From positions 1 to 64,000 of the forward strand of contig JAWPHD010001230.1 in the NCBI GenBank assembly GCA_037043455.1: a stretch of DNA of 64,000 nucleotides. The letters run 5' to 3'. A program made the translations under genes and the position numbers. Positions 12,600-24,680 of the stretch are shown piece after piece (position 1 is the stretch's first letter; each line of letters begins with the position of its first letter). The stretch comes from Cyrtodaria siliqua. Its lineage: Eukaryota > Mollusca > Bivalvia > Adapedonta > Hiatellidae. The notes beneath the pieces were generated by a model. That model had not been told where the DNA came from, searched no databases, and saw only the letters and a list, made by a program, of their open reading frames with translations.

Positions 12600-14560
12600 C
12601 AATTACAATAATTAAAAAATATGTTGAGTCTCACATAAGGAAAAGAAAATATGCAACGATTATCTGTTAAATAACGCGACAAATAATTAAAATATGTGGA
12701 GCCTTAAATAAAAATTAGCGGTGTGTAACCTTATGAAGTATTATAATTAGTGGAGTGTAACCGTATATGATTTTCATTAAAGGGAATGTAGCGGCACAGC
12801 CAAACAAGCTCTGTTATTGAGAGTTCTGAAAAACTTAGAAAAAGGTGAAAGAATTATCAAAATCGGATGATAAACAAAAAAGATATGACCATTTAAAGGT
12901 TGTTCTAAAACGAATATGGGAGCCACCATTGTTAGAACTATGACGTCATAGTTCCATATTACCGTATATGGAATATTGATAAATATCATTTAAAACAAAG
13001 AAAATCACTGCAAATGAATGCATTTTTTTAATACTGGCCATAAAAGCATTATTGCCATTAAGTATTACATATTTTTCATACAGTTGCTGTCATTTTCCCC
13101 AAAATGTCAGTAAATTTTCATATTTATAAATATTCCATATATGGTCATTTAGAACCGTGATGTCATAGCTCTCAAAATGGCCGCTTCCATGTCCGTTCCA
13201 ACAGAAACTTCAAATGATTTAAACAGATTTTATTGCCAATATTTTACAGACAGAATAATATCCACATATATACAATAGAAATATTATAATGACAAATGGG
13301 TCGGGTAACAAGTTGTACCAACATTAGTTTAAACCCTTCCCAATGATCATATCTTCTTTGTTTATCATCCGATTTTGATAATTCTTTCACCCTTATTCCA
13401 GTTTTTCAGAACTCTCAATAATAATGATGGTTTGGCTGTGTCGCTACATTCCCTTTAAGTATGTTCACATCATACAAAACTGGAAAAGTAAATATGCAAC
13501 CATGCAACCATTCCCTGTTAAATAACTCGAAAGTGATTATTATATAGCCTCCATGAAAACTTGGCGGGCCACTAAACGGGTTTCATATTTTCTTTCTCAT
13601 ATTTATGATGAGAAAATACATAACGAAAACCCCATAAAGTTACACACTACGAAATTTAAGACCACATAAGGTTACACTCCACTTATTTTTACGTAAGACT
13701 CCACATATATATATACCAGTTAACCTTATGAAGTCTGTATAATTAGTGGAATGTAGCCTTATGTGGTTTTCATAATGTATTATCACATCAAACCAAAAAG
13801 AAAAAGCAAATATGCAACCATGCAACTATTATCTATTAAATAATGCAATGGGACGCGACAGGACGGGACTCGACGTAAATTAGTGGAGTGTAACATTATG
13901 AGGTCTTAACATTCGTAGTGTGTAACTTTATGAGGTTTTCATAATATATTTTCAAATCATCAAAAAATAAAACGAAAATGTGAAACCTTTATCTGTTAAA
14001 TAACAGGACTAATAATTAAAAACTTAGTTGAGTTGTGTGTAAAAATTAGTGGAGTGTAACCTTATTAAGTCTGTATAATTAGAGGAATGTAACCTTATGT
14101 GGTTTTCATAATGTATTTTCACATCATACCAAAAACCAAAAAGCATTTATGCAACCATGCAACCATTATTTGTTAAATAATGCTAAGGGACGCGACGTGA
14201 GGGGACCGACACAACGTAAATGAGAGGAGTGTAACCTTATGAGGTCTCAAAAGTAATAGTGTTTAACTTAATGAGGTTTTTATTATGTATTTTCACGTCA
14301 TAAAAAAGAAAAATAACATATGCAACCATTATCTGTTACATAACAGGACAAATAATTAAAAACTTAGTTGAATCTTATGTAAAAATTAGTGTAGTGTAAC
14401 CTTATCAAGTCTGTATAATTAGTGGAATGTAACCTTATGTGGTTTCCATAATGTATTTTCACATCATACCAAAAATGAAAAGCAAATATGCAACCTTGTA
14501 ACTATTATTTGTTAAATAATAAAACGCGACGCGAGGTACGGGGCACGACGGACAAAGTGA
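12600..14560. repeat. Degenerate ~340-bp repeat family
   Basis: Recurring words are GTGTAACCTTATG, ATTAGTGGA, TTTTCATAATGTATTTTCAC, CAACCATTATCTGTTAAATA and a GC-rich GACGCGA segment. They return in the same order, for example at about 12662, 13991 and 14331. The last two are 340 bp apart. The first two are ~650 bp apart once the foldback insertion at 12777-13458 is removed. Copies differ considerably, so this is an old tandem or segmental repeat. Confidence 0.7.
12777..13458. mobile_element. TTAA-bounded foldback element (E1)
   Basis: The two ends mirror each other: TTAA then AGGGAATGTAGCGGCACAGC on the left, and GGCTGTGTCGCTACATTCCC then TTTAA on the right. Pairing continues inward for more than 100 bp (GAATTATCAAAATCGGATGA against TCATCCGATTTTGATAATTC) and weakly through the whole element. 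It encodes nothing recognisable. TTAA at both borders suggests a piggyBac-type target, but that assignment is inference. It interrupts a unit of the ~340-bp repeat: the flanks TTTTCAT and GTATGTTCACATCAT rejoin into the repeat consensus. It carries a perfect TGACGTCA palindrome near 12941 and is homologous to the element at 43919-44450. Confidence 0.85.
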
Positions 14561-14666
14561 TTCCTAGATAGCCCCCACTTCTTCGAAGCGGGGGTATAAT
14601 TAATTGTGTGTGGGAGGGAGTGGTTTGTGGGTGGTGGTAAAATTTGATGATAACAGGTAACAAAGA

Positions 14667-14979
14667 TTAAAGGGACATTCGGCAATCTTGAAGTATTTGA
14701 AATGGGTGTCTCGATTTATATATCCAGTATCATTTTTACTTTTACCCTGGTTACATTTAAATAAATCAAATTTTAAGTATTCTCTATTTCGTCTTATTAA
14801 ACTATAAGTTTTAATATATTATTGGTGCAATAATATCAAAAAATAATAATATGCAAAAACAAATGGCTTAATACAATTCTAATAATTAACATTAATGATT
14901 GAACAAATGCAATTTATTTAGAAAAACTAACGGGACGCCGCAAGTTTTTGAAAATCAAGATTGCCACGTGTCCCTTTAA
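14667..14979. mobile_element. TTAA-bounded MITE (E2)
   Basis: The left end is TTAA then AGGGACATTCGGCAATCTTG. The right end is CAAGATTGCCACGTGTCCCT then TTAA. That gives 17 of 20 inverted matches, with an AT-rich 270-bp interior and no coding potential. The border chemistry matches elements 12777-13458, 43919-44450, 59859-60013 and 62506-63347. Confidence 0.75.
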
Positions 14980-15204
14980 ATAAATATTCTCCATAAAAGA
15001 TAACAAATTTTTTTTTTCGGCAATAACAACTTAACAGAAAAAACACTTGCACATGTTTTACTAGATTCATTGAGATTATCTACAGTACTGGAACTTTTCT
15101 AACACGAGACTGACATTTAATACTTAGGCCAAATAAAATAACACCTGTGTTTACTGTGACCCGACCGACTCCTTTAAAACGCCGCCGACACCTCTTTGTT
15201 ATTG

Positions 15205-15330
15205 AATAAAACAACTCTAATCATTCCGACAATTGAAGTGCACTCACAATAAAACAAATCTAATCATTCCGACAATTGAAGTGCACTCACAATAAAACAA
15301 ATCTAATTATTCCGACAATTGTTCAGTTTG
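15205..15330. repeat. 43-bp tandem repeat, ~3 copies
   Basis: AATAAAACAA followed by CTAATCATTCCGACAATTG starts at 15205, 15248 and 15291. The third copy diverges after the CCGACAATTG segment. Confidence 0.85.
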
Positions 15331-15780
15331 TCAGCGCCCGTAAATTGAAGTACACTCACAATAAACTGCGCCAAAATATGCTTTTGCATCTTTTCTGTAC
15401 AAAGTAAAAGATCAGCTAAAGTCTGCCACTCAAATCTATCCGTATCTTATTGTCCCCGAGCTTAAAGTCTTTATATTTATTACTGATAAAAAATAAAAGC
15501 AAAAAATAAAAAGCTGACCTTTCCTACCCATTTCCCCCCAACTATGTTGCAGTAAAACCAAGGTATTATATATTAGCCCTTAGAAATATAATTGTTTACA
15601 CATTTTGCTTAAAGTTATATCTATTTCTATATATAATTTCTATATAACTATTTCTAGATTTTAGATTAATTAAGATTATGATTTGATCAAATCTAGAAAT
15701 TAGAGTTTAGAGACAGGTATATAACTGTACAAAATGTACCTTTTATCGAAGTGTTTTTCCCGTTACATAGGTAGTGCCTA
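15331..15780. other. AT-rich spacer, nothing recognised
   Basis: AT-rich sequence with runs of TATATATTTCTATA type. No gene, structured RNA or repeat family was recognised. Confidence 0.4.
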
Positions 15781-15786
15781 TTTCAT

Positions 15787-15825
15787 AGTAGTAGTAGTAG
15801 TAGTAGTAGTAACAGTAGCAGTATC

Positions 15826-15868
<43 letters not shown>

Positions 15869-15888
15869 AAAGTAGTAGTACATACTAG
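15787..15888. repeat. (TAG)n microsatellite
   Basis: About 30 nearly uninterrupted GTA/TAG triplets. Open frames across it (poly-valine on plus, poly-tyrosine on minus) are consequences of the triplet repeat. Confidence 0.95.
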
Positions 15889-16210
15889 TAGAAGGTCGGG
15901 CCGTCACTGTGCAACTTTCAATATCCGTAAAAGGTACATATACATGTTTCTTAAAAAAAAAAAAAAAAATTCTGTACTTACATAGCAATACAAAAATAAT
16001 CATGACGAAATCCAAAACTTTAGGACTCGTTTGTTAGGACATACACACGCGATTGAAAATGCATCCGTCTGGTGTCTCTTAAAATACCTTACCACTTGTG
16101 ACACTCGTGTCACTTTATTTACAAATTATTAAAAACGTTTGCTAACTACTTAAATATTTGGCCAAGTGGGGCTAAGAAGGATTAAAAGTTTGTACTTCCT
16201 GAATAGGGGA

Positions 16211-16288
16211 GACATTACTATTACACCGTGTACTCGACATTACTATTACACCGTGTACTCGACATTACTATTAAACCGAGTACTCGAC
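16211..16288. repeat. 25-bp tandem repeat, 3 copies
   Basis: GACATTACTATTACACCGTG plus TACTC repeats at 16211, 16236 and 16261. The last copy carries two substitutions. Confidence 0.9.
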
Positions 16289-16329
16289 AAAGCTTCTTTT
16301 TATATTTGATGAAGCTTCAAGTTTTGGCA

Positions 16330-17383
16330 TCCATGTAAACTACAGTTCATCTTTGTATTACTGTAAATTACAGTTATCTAGGTATTTATGTTGGAACTAA
16401 TGTAAATTACAGTTACCTTTGTATTTGATGCAACTGTATTTGTTGGAACTAATGAAAACTACAGTTATCTTTGAATTTGATACAACTGTATATGTTGGAA
16501 CTAATGAAAACTGCAGTTATCTTTGCATTTGATACAACTGTATATGTTGGAACTAATGTAAACTACAGTTATCTTTGCATTTGATACAATTGTATTTGTT
16601 GGAAATAATGAAAACTGCAGTTATCTTTGTATTTGATACAACTGTATATGTTGGAACTAATGTAAACTACAGTTATCTTTGCATTTTATACAACTGTATA
16701 TGTTGGAAATAATGAAAACTGCAGTAATCTTTGAATTTGATACAACTGTATATGTTGGAAATAATGAAAACTGCAGTTATCTTTGTATTTGATACAACTG
16801 TATATGTTGGAACTAATGAAAACTACAGTTATCTTTGTATTTGATACAACTGTATATGTTGGAAATAATGAAAACTGCAGTTATCTTTGTATTTGATACA
16901 ACTGTATATGTTGGAAATAATGAAAACTGCAGTTATCTTTGTATTTGATACAACTGTATATGTTGGAACTAATGAAAACTACAGTTATCTTTGTATTTGA
17001 TACAAATGTACATATGCATTGGAACTAATGAAAACTACAGTTATCTTTATATTTGATACAACTGTATATGTTGGAACTTATGTAAATTACAGTTATCTTT
17101 GTATTTTATACAACTGTATATGTTGGAACTAATGAAAACTACAGTTATCTTTGCATTTTATACAACTGTATATGTTGGAAATAATGAAAACTGCAGTTAT
17201 CTTTGTATTTGATACAACTGTATATGTTGGAACTAATGAAAACTACAGTTATCTTTGTATTTGATACAAATGTACATATGCATTGGAACTAATGAAAACT
17301 ACAGTTATCTTTGTATTTGATACAACTGTATATGTTGGAACTTATGTAAATTACAGTTATCTTTGTATTTTATACAACTGTAT
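16330..17383. repeat. 52-bp minisatellite, ~19 copies
   Basis: The core words TTGGAACTAATGAAAACTAC, AGTTATCTTTGTATTTGATA and CAACTGTATATG repeat every 52 bp (for example TTGGAA at 16443 and 16495). Two longer stretches sharing the variant ACAAATGTACATATGCATTG (near 17004 and 17266) show a higher-order duplication inside the array. The array abuts the 37-bp repeat block directly. Confidence 0.9.
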
Positions 17384-17736
17384 CCGACCAATTTCTCTGG
17401 ATGCATGGTCACATGACGCATACTCCGACTTCTCTAGATACGTAGTCACATGACACATACTCCAATTTCTCTGGATCCTCGGTCACATGACGCTTTCTCA
17501 GACTTCTCTGGCTCTGTGGTCTACTCCGACTTCTGTAGATACGTAGTCACATGACACATGGATCCATGGTCACATGACGCATACTCTGAGTTCTGTAGAT
17601 CAGTGGTCACATGACACATACTTCATGTTCTCTGGATCCATGGTCAAATGACGAATACTCCGACCTCTCTGAATCCGTGGTCACATGACGCATACTCTGA
17701 CTTCTGTAGATCCGTGGTCACATGTCACATATCATT
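17384..17736. repeat. 37-bp satellite, first block (~9 copies)
   Basis: Units of type CCGTGGTCACATGACACATA plus CTCCGACTTCTCTGGAT. Same family as the large block at 18541-22460, from which it is separated by a non-satellite segment of ~800 bp. Confidence 0.85.
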
Positions 17737-17757
17737 AAATATCTGGACTACTTGGAG

Positions 17758-18381
17758 ATCGTAACTTCGTGGGTGCCACTTAAATAGTTACCTCTCGTAC
17801 GACAGTGCCCTCACGCGAGATTTAGAGCGGTCAGAGCAAAGCCAACGGTTGTGCCATGATTTGTATACAATATTAGAAAAGATGCGTTGCAAACAGATAG
17901 AACATAATTATTAAGGTCAAAATTCTATGTATTTTCACTAACTCAAACTATACACCTCAGGAAAATCCCCATAATTTAGTCTTTTTCATAAAAACACAAT
18001 TTGTATAATGGTCGTCTGCTTTGTAGAAATTTCCTGCGCATGAGTGACGTCATAATGTTAAATTATTTAGGTCAAGACTTTTGCATTTTAAGTTTTGCAG
18101 TAACAGTTAAATTAGCTTCAACAATGATTAAAATGATTTTGAGCCTGTTATTACAGACAATTATTATTCTCTGTGACACATACAACTTAAACCTTTTCAC
18201 TATTGTATTGCACTTATTGTATTGAAAAAATATCATATATGATATGTCTGATATGATCTGAGTTTTTCAATTTCAGCATAACACAATCAGAAATATTTAA
18301 TGAAATATTGTCGAGCATGTTGATTTAAAGAGTTGGACATTGTGTTTAAAAACCAAGGGAGACCACCCACGAAGTTAGGAT
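17758..18381. mobile_element. Possible inverted-terminus insertion inside the 37-bp satellite
   Basis: ATCGTAACTTCGTGGGTG at 17758-17775 is mirrored by CACCCACGAAGTTAGGAT at 18364-18381, with one mismatch in 18. The interior is AT-rich and has no domain. It separates two blocks of the same satellite, as an insertion would, but the satellite edges do not abut its ends exactly. A 74-codon frame inside has no recognisable product. Confidence 0.5.
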
Positions 18382-18540
18382 TATGTTTTAGAACAATTTT
18401 ATCATCACATGGCCGTAGCAAATGTTGCAAATACATTTTTTGGAATAAGGTAAAACGTATTTGATGTTTTTAATTAATAGATAAAGGATCACTGTAAAAG
18501 AGGAGTAACATTTTCTAATATTGTATTATTGTTGATAAGC

Positions 18541-21500
18541 AGCAGTCACGTGACCCCTTAGATCCACGAACTCCGGATATTCCAGCGTACTTCATGTTCT
18601 CTGCATCTATGGTCACATAACACATACTCTGACTTCTGTAGATCCGTGGTCACCTGCCACATACTTCATGTCCTCTGGATCCATGGTCACATGACGCATA
18701 CTCTGACTTCTGTATATCCGTGGTCACATGCCACATACGTCATGTTCTCTGGATCCATGGTCACATGACGCATACTCTGACTTCTGTAGATCCGTAAGTC
18801 ACATACCACATACTTCATGTTCTCTGGATCCGTGATCGCATGACGCATACTCTGACTTCCGTAGAAACGTGGTCACATGACACATACTTCATGTTCTCTG
18901 GATCCATGGTCACATGGCGCATACTCCGACTTCTGTAGATCCGTGGACCCATGTTCTCTGGATCCGTGATCACATGAATCATCCTACAACTTCTTTTAAT
19001 CCGTGTCACATAACACATACTCCAATTTTTCTGGACCCGTGGTCACATGATAAATACTCCAACTTCTCTGGACCCGTGGTCACATGATACATACTCCAAC
19101 TTCTCTGGACCCGTGGTCACATGATAAATACTCCAACTTCTTTGGATCCGTGGTCACATGACACATATCAAACTTCTCTGCATTCGTGGTCACATGACAC
19201 ATACTCCAGCTTCTTTGAATCCGTGGTCTCATGACATATACTCCAACTTTTCTGGATTCGCGGCCACATGACGCATACTCCAAAATTCTCTGGATACTTG
19301 GTCACATGTCACATTCTCCAACTTCTCTGGATCCGTGATCACATGACGCATACATCAATTACTCTGGATCCCTTGGTACATGACACATACTCCAACTTAT
19401 CTGAATCCGTGGTCACTTGACGCATACTCGAACTTCTCTGGAACCGTGGTCACATGACATGTATTCCAACTTTTCCAGATCCGTGGTCACATTACGCGAA
19501 CTCCAACCTCTAGATCCGTGGTCACATGACACATATTCAAACTTCTTCCAATTCGTGGTCACATGACACATATTCCGACTTCTCTGATCCGCGGTCACAT
19601 GACAATACGTCAACTTTTCTGGATTTTAGGTTACATGACGCATACTCCGACTTCTCTAGATACGTGGTCACATGACACATACTACATGTTCTCTGGATCC
19701 GTGGTCACATGACACATACTCCGACATCTGCAGATACATGGTCACATGGCACATACTCCAATTTCTCTGGATCCGTGATCACATAACGCATACATCAATT
19801 ACTCTGGATCCCTTTGTACATGACACATACTCCAACTTATCTGAATCCGTGGTCACTTGATGCATACTCGAACTTCTCTGGAACCGTGGTCACATGACAC
19901 GTATTCCAACTTTTCCGGATCCGTGGTCACATTAAGCGAACTCCAACCTCTAGATCCGTGGTCACATGACACATATTCAAACTTATTCCAATTCGTGGTC
20001 ACATGACACATATTCCGACTTCTCTGATCAGCGGTCACATGACAATACGTCAACTTTTCTGGATTTTAGGTCACATGACGCATACTCCGACTTCTCTAGA
20101 TACGTGGTCACATGACACATACTACATGTTCTCTGGATCCGTGGTCACATGACACATACTCCGACATCTGCAGACACATGGTCACATGGCACATACTCCA
20201 ATTTCTCTGGATCCGTGGTCACACGACGCATACTCCGACTTATGTAGATCCGTGGTCACATGACACATACTACATGTTCTCAGGATCCGGGGTCACATGA
20301 CACATATTCCGACTTCTGCAGATACATGGTCACATGGCACATACTCCAATTTCTCTGGATCCGTGGTTACACGACGCATACTCCGACTTCTGTAGATCCG
20401 TGGTCAGATGACACACACTGCATGTTTTCTGGATCGTGGTCACATGGCACATACTCCAACTTCTCTGAATCCGTGGTCAAATGACACATACTCAAATTTC
20501 TCTGGACCTGTGGTCACATGATAAATACTCCAACTTACCAGCATCCGTGGTCACATAACGCATACTCAAGCTTCTTCGAATCCGCGGTCCTATGACACAT
20601 ACTCCAACTTTTCTGGATCCGCGGCCACATGACGCATACTCCAGATTCTCTGGATCCTTGGTCACATGACACATTCTCCAACTTCCCTGGATCCGTGATC
20701 ACATGACGCATACATCAATTACTCTGGATCCTTTGTCATATGACACATACTCCAACTTCACCACATCCATATACTCAGACTTCTCTAGATCCGTGGTCAA
20801 ATGACGCTTACTTCAACTTCTTTGGATCCGTGGTCACATGACACATACTCAAACTTTTCTGGATCCTTGGAGAGTCGACGCATCCTCCAAGTTCTCCGAA
20901 TCCGTGGTCGCATGACCCATACTCCACCTTCTCTGGACGTGTGGCCATATGACACACACTACAACTTCTCTGGAACCGTGGACACTTGACCGATACACCA
21001 ACTTTTCTGGAACCGTGGACACATGACGCATACTACAACTTCTCTGGATCCGTGGTCACATGACGTATATTTCAACTTCTCTGGATCCGTGGTCACATGA
21101 CGCTTTCTCGAAGAACTTCTCTGGAACCGTGGTCACATGACACGTATTCCAACATTTCCGGATCCGTTGTCACATACCGCGAACTCCAACTTCTCAGGAT
21201 CCTTGGTTACGTGACACATACTCCGAATTCTCTGGATCTATTGTAACATGACGCATACCCCCAACTTCTCTGGATCCGTGTTTACATGACGTATACTTTA
21301 ATCTCACTGGTTCCGTGGACACATGACACATACTTCAACTTTTCTGGATATGTAGACACATTACGTATACTCCAACTAATCTGGATTCGTGATCACATGA
21401 CGCATACTCCGATTTCTCATGATCCGTGGTCACATAACACATACCCCAACTTCTCTGGATCCACATACCTAGCTGGATCCGTGGTCACATGACGCATACT

Positions 21501-22460
21501 GCAACTTCACCGGATAAACTTCTCTGGATTCATGGCCACATGACGAAATACTGTCATATTCCAATTTCTCTGTATCCGTGGTCATATGACGTATATTCCA
21601 ACATCTCTGGATTTTGGTCACATGACACATACTCCAAATTTACTCGATCCATAGTCACATGACGCATACTCCGACTTCTGTAGATCCGTGGTCACATGAC
21701 ACATACTCTATGTTCTCTGGATCCGTGGTCACATGAAGCATTCTACAACTTCTTTGAATCCGTAATCACATGATACATACTCTAACTTCTCTGAATCCGT
21801 GGTCACATGGCGCATACTCCAACTTCTCTAAATCCGTGGTCACATGCCGCATGTTTAAACTTATCTGAATCCGTGGTCGCATGATGCATACTCCAACTTC
21901 TCTGGATTCGTGGTCACATAGCACATACATACTCCAACTTCTCTGGATCCGTGGTCACATGGCACATACTCCAACTTCTCTGGATCCGTGGTCACATAGC
22001 ACATACTCCAACATCTCTGGATCCGTGGTCACATGGCACATACTCCAACTTCTCTGGATCCGTGGTCACATGGCACATACTCCAACTTCTCTGGATCCGT
22101 GGTCACATAGCACATACTCCAACTTCTCTGGATCCGTGATCACATGGCACATCTCTGGATCCGTCGTCACATGGCACATACTCCAACTTCTCTGGATCCG
22201 TGGTTACATGGCACATACTCCAACTTCTCTGGATCCGTGGTCACATAGCACATACTCCAACTTCTCTGGATCCGTGGTCACATAGCACATACTCCAACTT
22301 CTTTGGATCTGTGTTCACATGGCACATACTCCAACTTCTTGGATCCGTGGTCACATGGCACATACTACAACGTCTCTGGATCCATGGTCAAATGACGCAT
22401 ACCGTTTCGTGGTCACATGACACATACTCGAACATATCTCAATTCGTATCCATGATTACA
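18541..22460. repeat. 37-bp satellite, main block (~100 copies)
   Basis: Tandem units of type CCGTGGTCACATGRCACATA plus CTCCAACTTCTCTGGAT, 37 bp each. The most homogeneous copies lie at about 21930-22350, with more diverged ones at the left. Most units contain GTCACATGAC or a close variant, an E-box-type near-palindrome. The left border at ~18546 holds one perfect GTCACGTGAC. Because 37 is not a multiple of 3, a read-through frame cycles through all three frames every 111 bp, and frames of up to 134 codons arise without being genes. Confidence 0.93.
19330..20209. repeat. 440-bp higher-order duplication inside the 37-bp satellite
   Basis: The stretch from ATCAATTACTCTGGATCCCT near 19350 onward returns 440 bp later (near 19790) with the same irregular spacings and variants, such as CTCCAACCTCTAGATCCGTG. 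A block of ~12 units was therefore duplicated as a whole. Confidence 0.8.
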
Positions 22461-23680
22461 TGACTACCCTTACTTCTTTTGGTCAGTAGTATAGATAGTA
22501 GCGTTTCCAGCGCAGTTTTTCTAGTCAGTCAGAAGAAAAAATTGTAAAATGCGGTCGACGAAAGTCCTAACTTTGATGAAAATTTCAGTCTTTGTTAAAG
22601 ACTGCGTTAATGATCACCGTAAACTGTCTGACCCACCCAGCAAGATCGAAAATTGAAATAAAAGAAATGACGAATATGATTTTTTTCTGATAAGCATGAA
22701 AGCACGGTTAATATTCAAGCATAATTACAAGTGCATCGAATTCAACAAATTCAATGTTTTTTTAGCAATTCGTACGGACAGCAAATTTGTATATAATTTA
22801 TCTTTAGATTACAATTCAGTCCCTGGATATACAGGAGCTGTTTTAAGTTAAACTGAAACTTAGGTCCTTCATTTCACACCTTCGCTGCCCGCCGATAATT
22901 AAACACTACAACACTTAAACACATATAATAGTTGTGATCCAAAAGTTCCATCACTCGACAATGCAGGTGCACTTCAAGTCCATGCCGCGCCAGTAATTGT
23001 TGACTAGGTAAGTGGATCCAGATGAAGACTTCAATCAGTGAAAAGATATAACTCAGAAAAAGCAACAGGATCTTGCAACATATAACACTATCTTTTGAAT
23101 ACAAGTATTGAGAGATAATGAAATGTCTTAAATTTACTTATTATAATTATACAAATTGATGACACTATGGTCTATTTAAATCAATGATTCTGAGGGCTGG
23201 GAGAAAGGAATTTAAGTTTTGAAATGTAAGTTCTAAGCATCTCTTACCAATTTGTTACAGGAAGAAGACAGAGAAAGTTGGCGGTGTACATGTACAAATA
23301 ACTGCACCGTGAAAATTACTCAATAAGCGAACAACCCAATACGTTTCCTCCAATAACCTTGACTATAATAATTATATAGGTTATAGTGAGTAATATGAAT
23401 AAGGCACTGCCTCATGGCGAGCGTCGGTTTAAGTAAATAAAATGGTTACATTTTGTAATATTACTCATACTGTAATACCTTATAACATAGGGATTTTCTA
23501 AACCCAACTCAGTTGCTCCGTTCTAAGGGACACACAAAAAACGCAACCCACTACTATTCACATTCAAACTTTGCGATCATCACATAAAAAAAAAAAATTC
23601 AACAAATTATTTAAGAATAACTATTCGAAATCGAAATGGGGATATACACATTATACTCTATTACTTCCAAATCAAACCGT
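22461..23680. other. Low-complexity intergenic stretch with one dispersed repeat
   Basis: No supported gene. Short frames of fewer than 80 codons show no domain. The repeat at 22690-22895 is listed separately. The segment at 23390-23500 (GCACTGCCTCATGGCGAGCG, ATTACTCATACTGTAATACC) is a diverged relative of 25320-25440. Confidence 0.4.
22690..22895 (+). repeat. Dispersed repeat, copy related to 27120-27315
   Basis: Shares TTCTGATAAGCAT, GAAAGCACGGTTAATAT, GTACGGACAGCAAATTTGTA and CACCTTCGCTGCCCGCC in order with the copy at 27120-27315. That copy lies just downstream (minus-strand sense) of the SGNH pseudogene, so both may be tails of one mobile element family. Confidence 0.75.
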
Positions 23681-23890
23681 GAAGCGCTGTGGTCTAGTGG
23701 TAGAGCGTGGGACCTATGATCCAAAAGTCGTGAGTTCGATTCCCGCCATTGCCATATGCGTTGTGTCCATGAGCAAGACACTTTATCTGCATTGCTTAGT
23801 ACTGGTTCTACCCAGGAAGACATCGAGAGTGATTCAAATAAGTTCATAGAGTTTTCGTTACAATCGATGTAAAATAAATAAGTTTAAACT
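23681..23890 (+). mobile_element. tRNA-derived SINE
   Basis: The tRNA-like head has a box A (TGGTCTAGTGGTAGAGCG) and a box B (GAGTTCGATTCCCGC). It is followed by a non-tRNA body with GAGCAAGACACTTTATCTGC and the core TACTGGTTCTACCCAGGA, then an AT-rich tail. The acceptor ends do not pair as in a tRNA gene. The ACTGGTTCTACCCAG core also occurs at about 24575, 59730 and 60565. Confidence 0.75.
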
Positions 23891-24454
23891 AAATCAAACC
23901 AAGCACTGCAGTGTGATTTCCATTGTAATGTTGACAAGGCTTTAACCCCCCAAAAAATGTGAAGACTCGCGTCCCTAGCCTGTCATTTTGGTGGAGAAAA
24001 AAAGCGCGAAAACTGCCTAATTTGTGAAAAAAGTATTGAATACATGCATTGTTTTTGTGGGAGTAGGATAATATGAAACATTTTAGATAAACTTTCTTCT
24101 ATGAACATATCCAGAACAAAACAATATTGAACAAATAAGTAGTGGAAATGTTTTCCAAAATAAATAAAATAATAATAATAAATAAAAGAAATAAATTAAT
24201 AATAATAATTGTGAAGCAAATCGGCCACAGTTGTGAAAAAAATTACTTGAATTGTGAGTAAGTGTCAGGTGAACTTGAATAACCATGACCAGTATAATTA
24301 TGTATGCATACTTTTTTTTTATGAGACTTCTCAGTATGATCCAATCTATTCCTATTTCCTAATTGTTTACAAATGCCTTCAGTTAGCAGCAATGATCAAG
24401 TAGGAAGGAATAGGAATGAATTGTTTCATGTGATACTGAACGTTGCGTTGTAAA
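23891..24454. other. AT-rich spacer, nothing recognised
   Basis: Contains AATAAT and TTTTATTA runs and no supported gene. Confidence 0.4.
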
Positions 24455-24680
24455 CCTTCTCGCCTCTCACCGCTGCAGGTTCGAATCCCACTGGGAGCTC
24501 GACTTGTGAGGATGTGTCGATCCTTACGGATGGCGGGAGGTGTATAGTACTGGTTCTATAGTACTGGTTCTACCCAGGACAAGTGGGTGGTCACTTGCTT
24601 GCCACCCAAAAATCCACCGTCATATATAACCTTACATGTGTTGAAAATGACGTAAAACACCATACAAACAAACAAACGAA
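24455..24680 (+). mobile_element. SINE, 5'-truncated
   Basis: A box B-like GGTTCGAATCCCAC near 24478 has no clear box A upstream. The body carries a duplicated TATAGTACTGGTTC, then TACCCAGGACAAGTGGGTGG, GTGTTGAAAATGACGTAAAA and a (CAAA)n tail. Same family as the fragments at 39545-39660, 59688-59840 and 60470-60622. Confidence 0.75.

Noticed and set aside
15734..16015. Poly-valine and poly-tyrosine open frames
   Set aside because: Direct translation of the (TAG)n microsatellite on either strand.
21881..22285. 134-codon frame in the 37-bp satellite
   Set aside because: The homogeneous repeat lacks stops in all three plus frames, so long frames follow from the unit itself.
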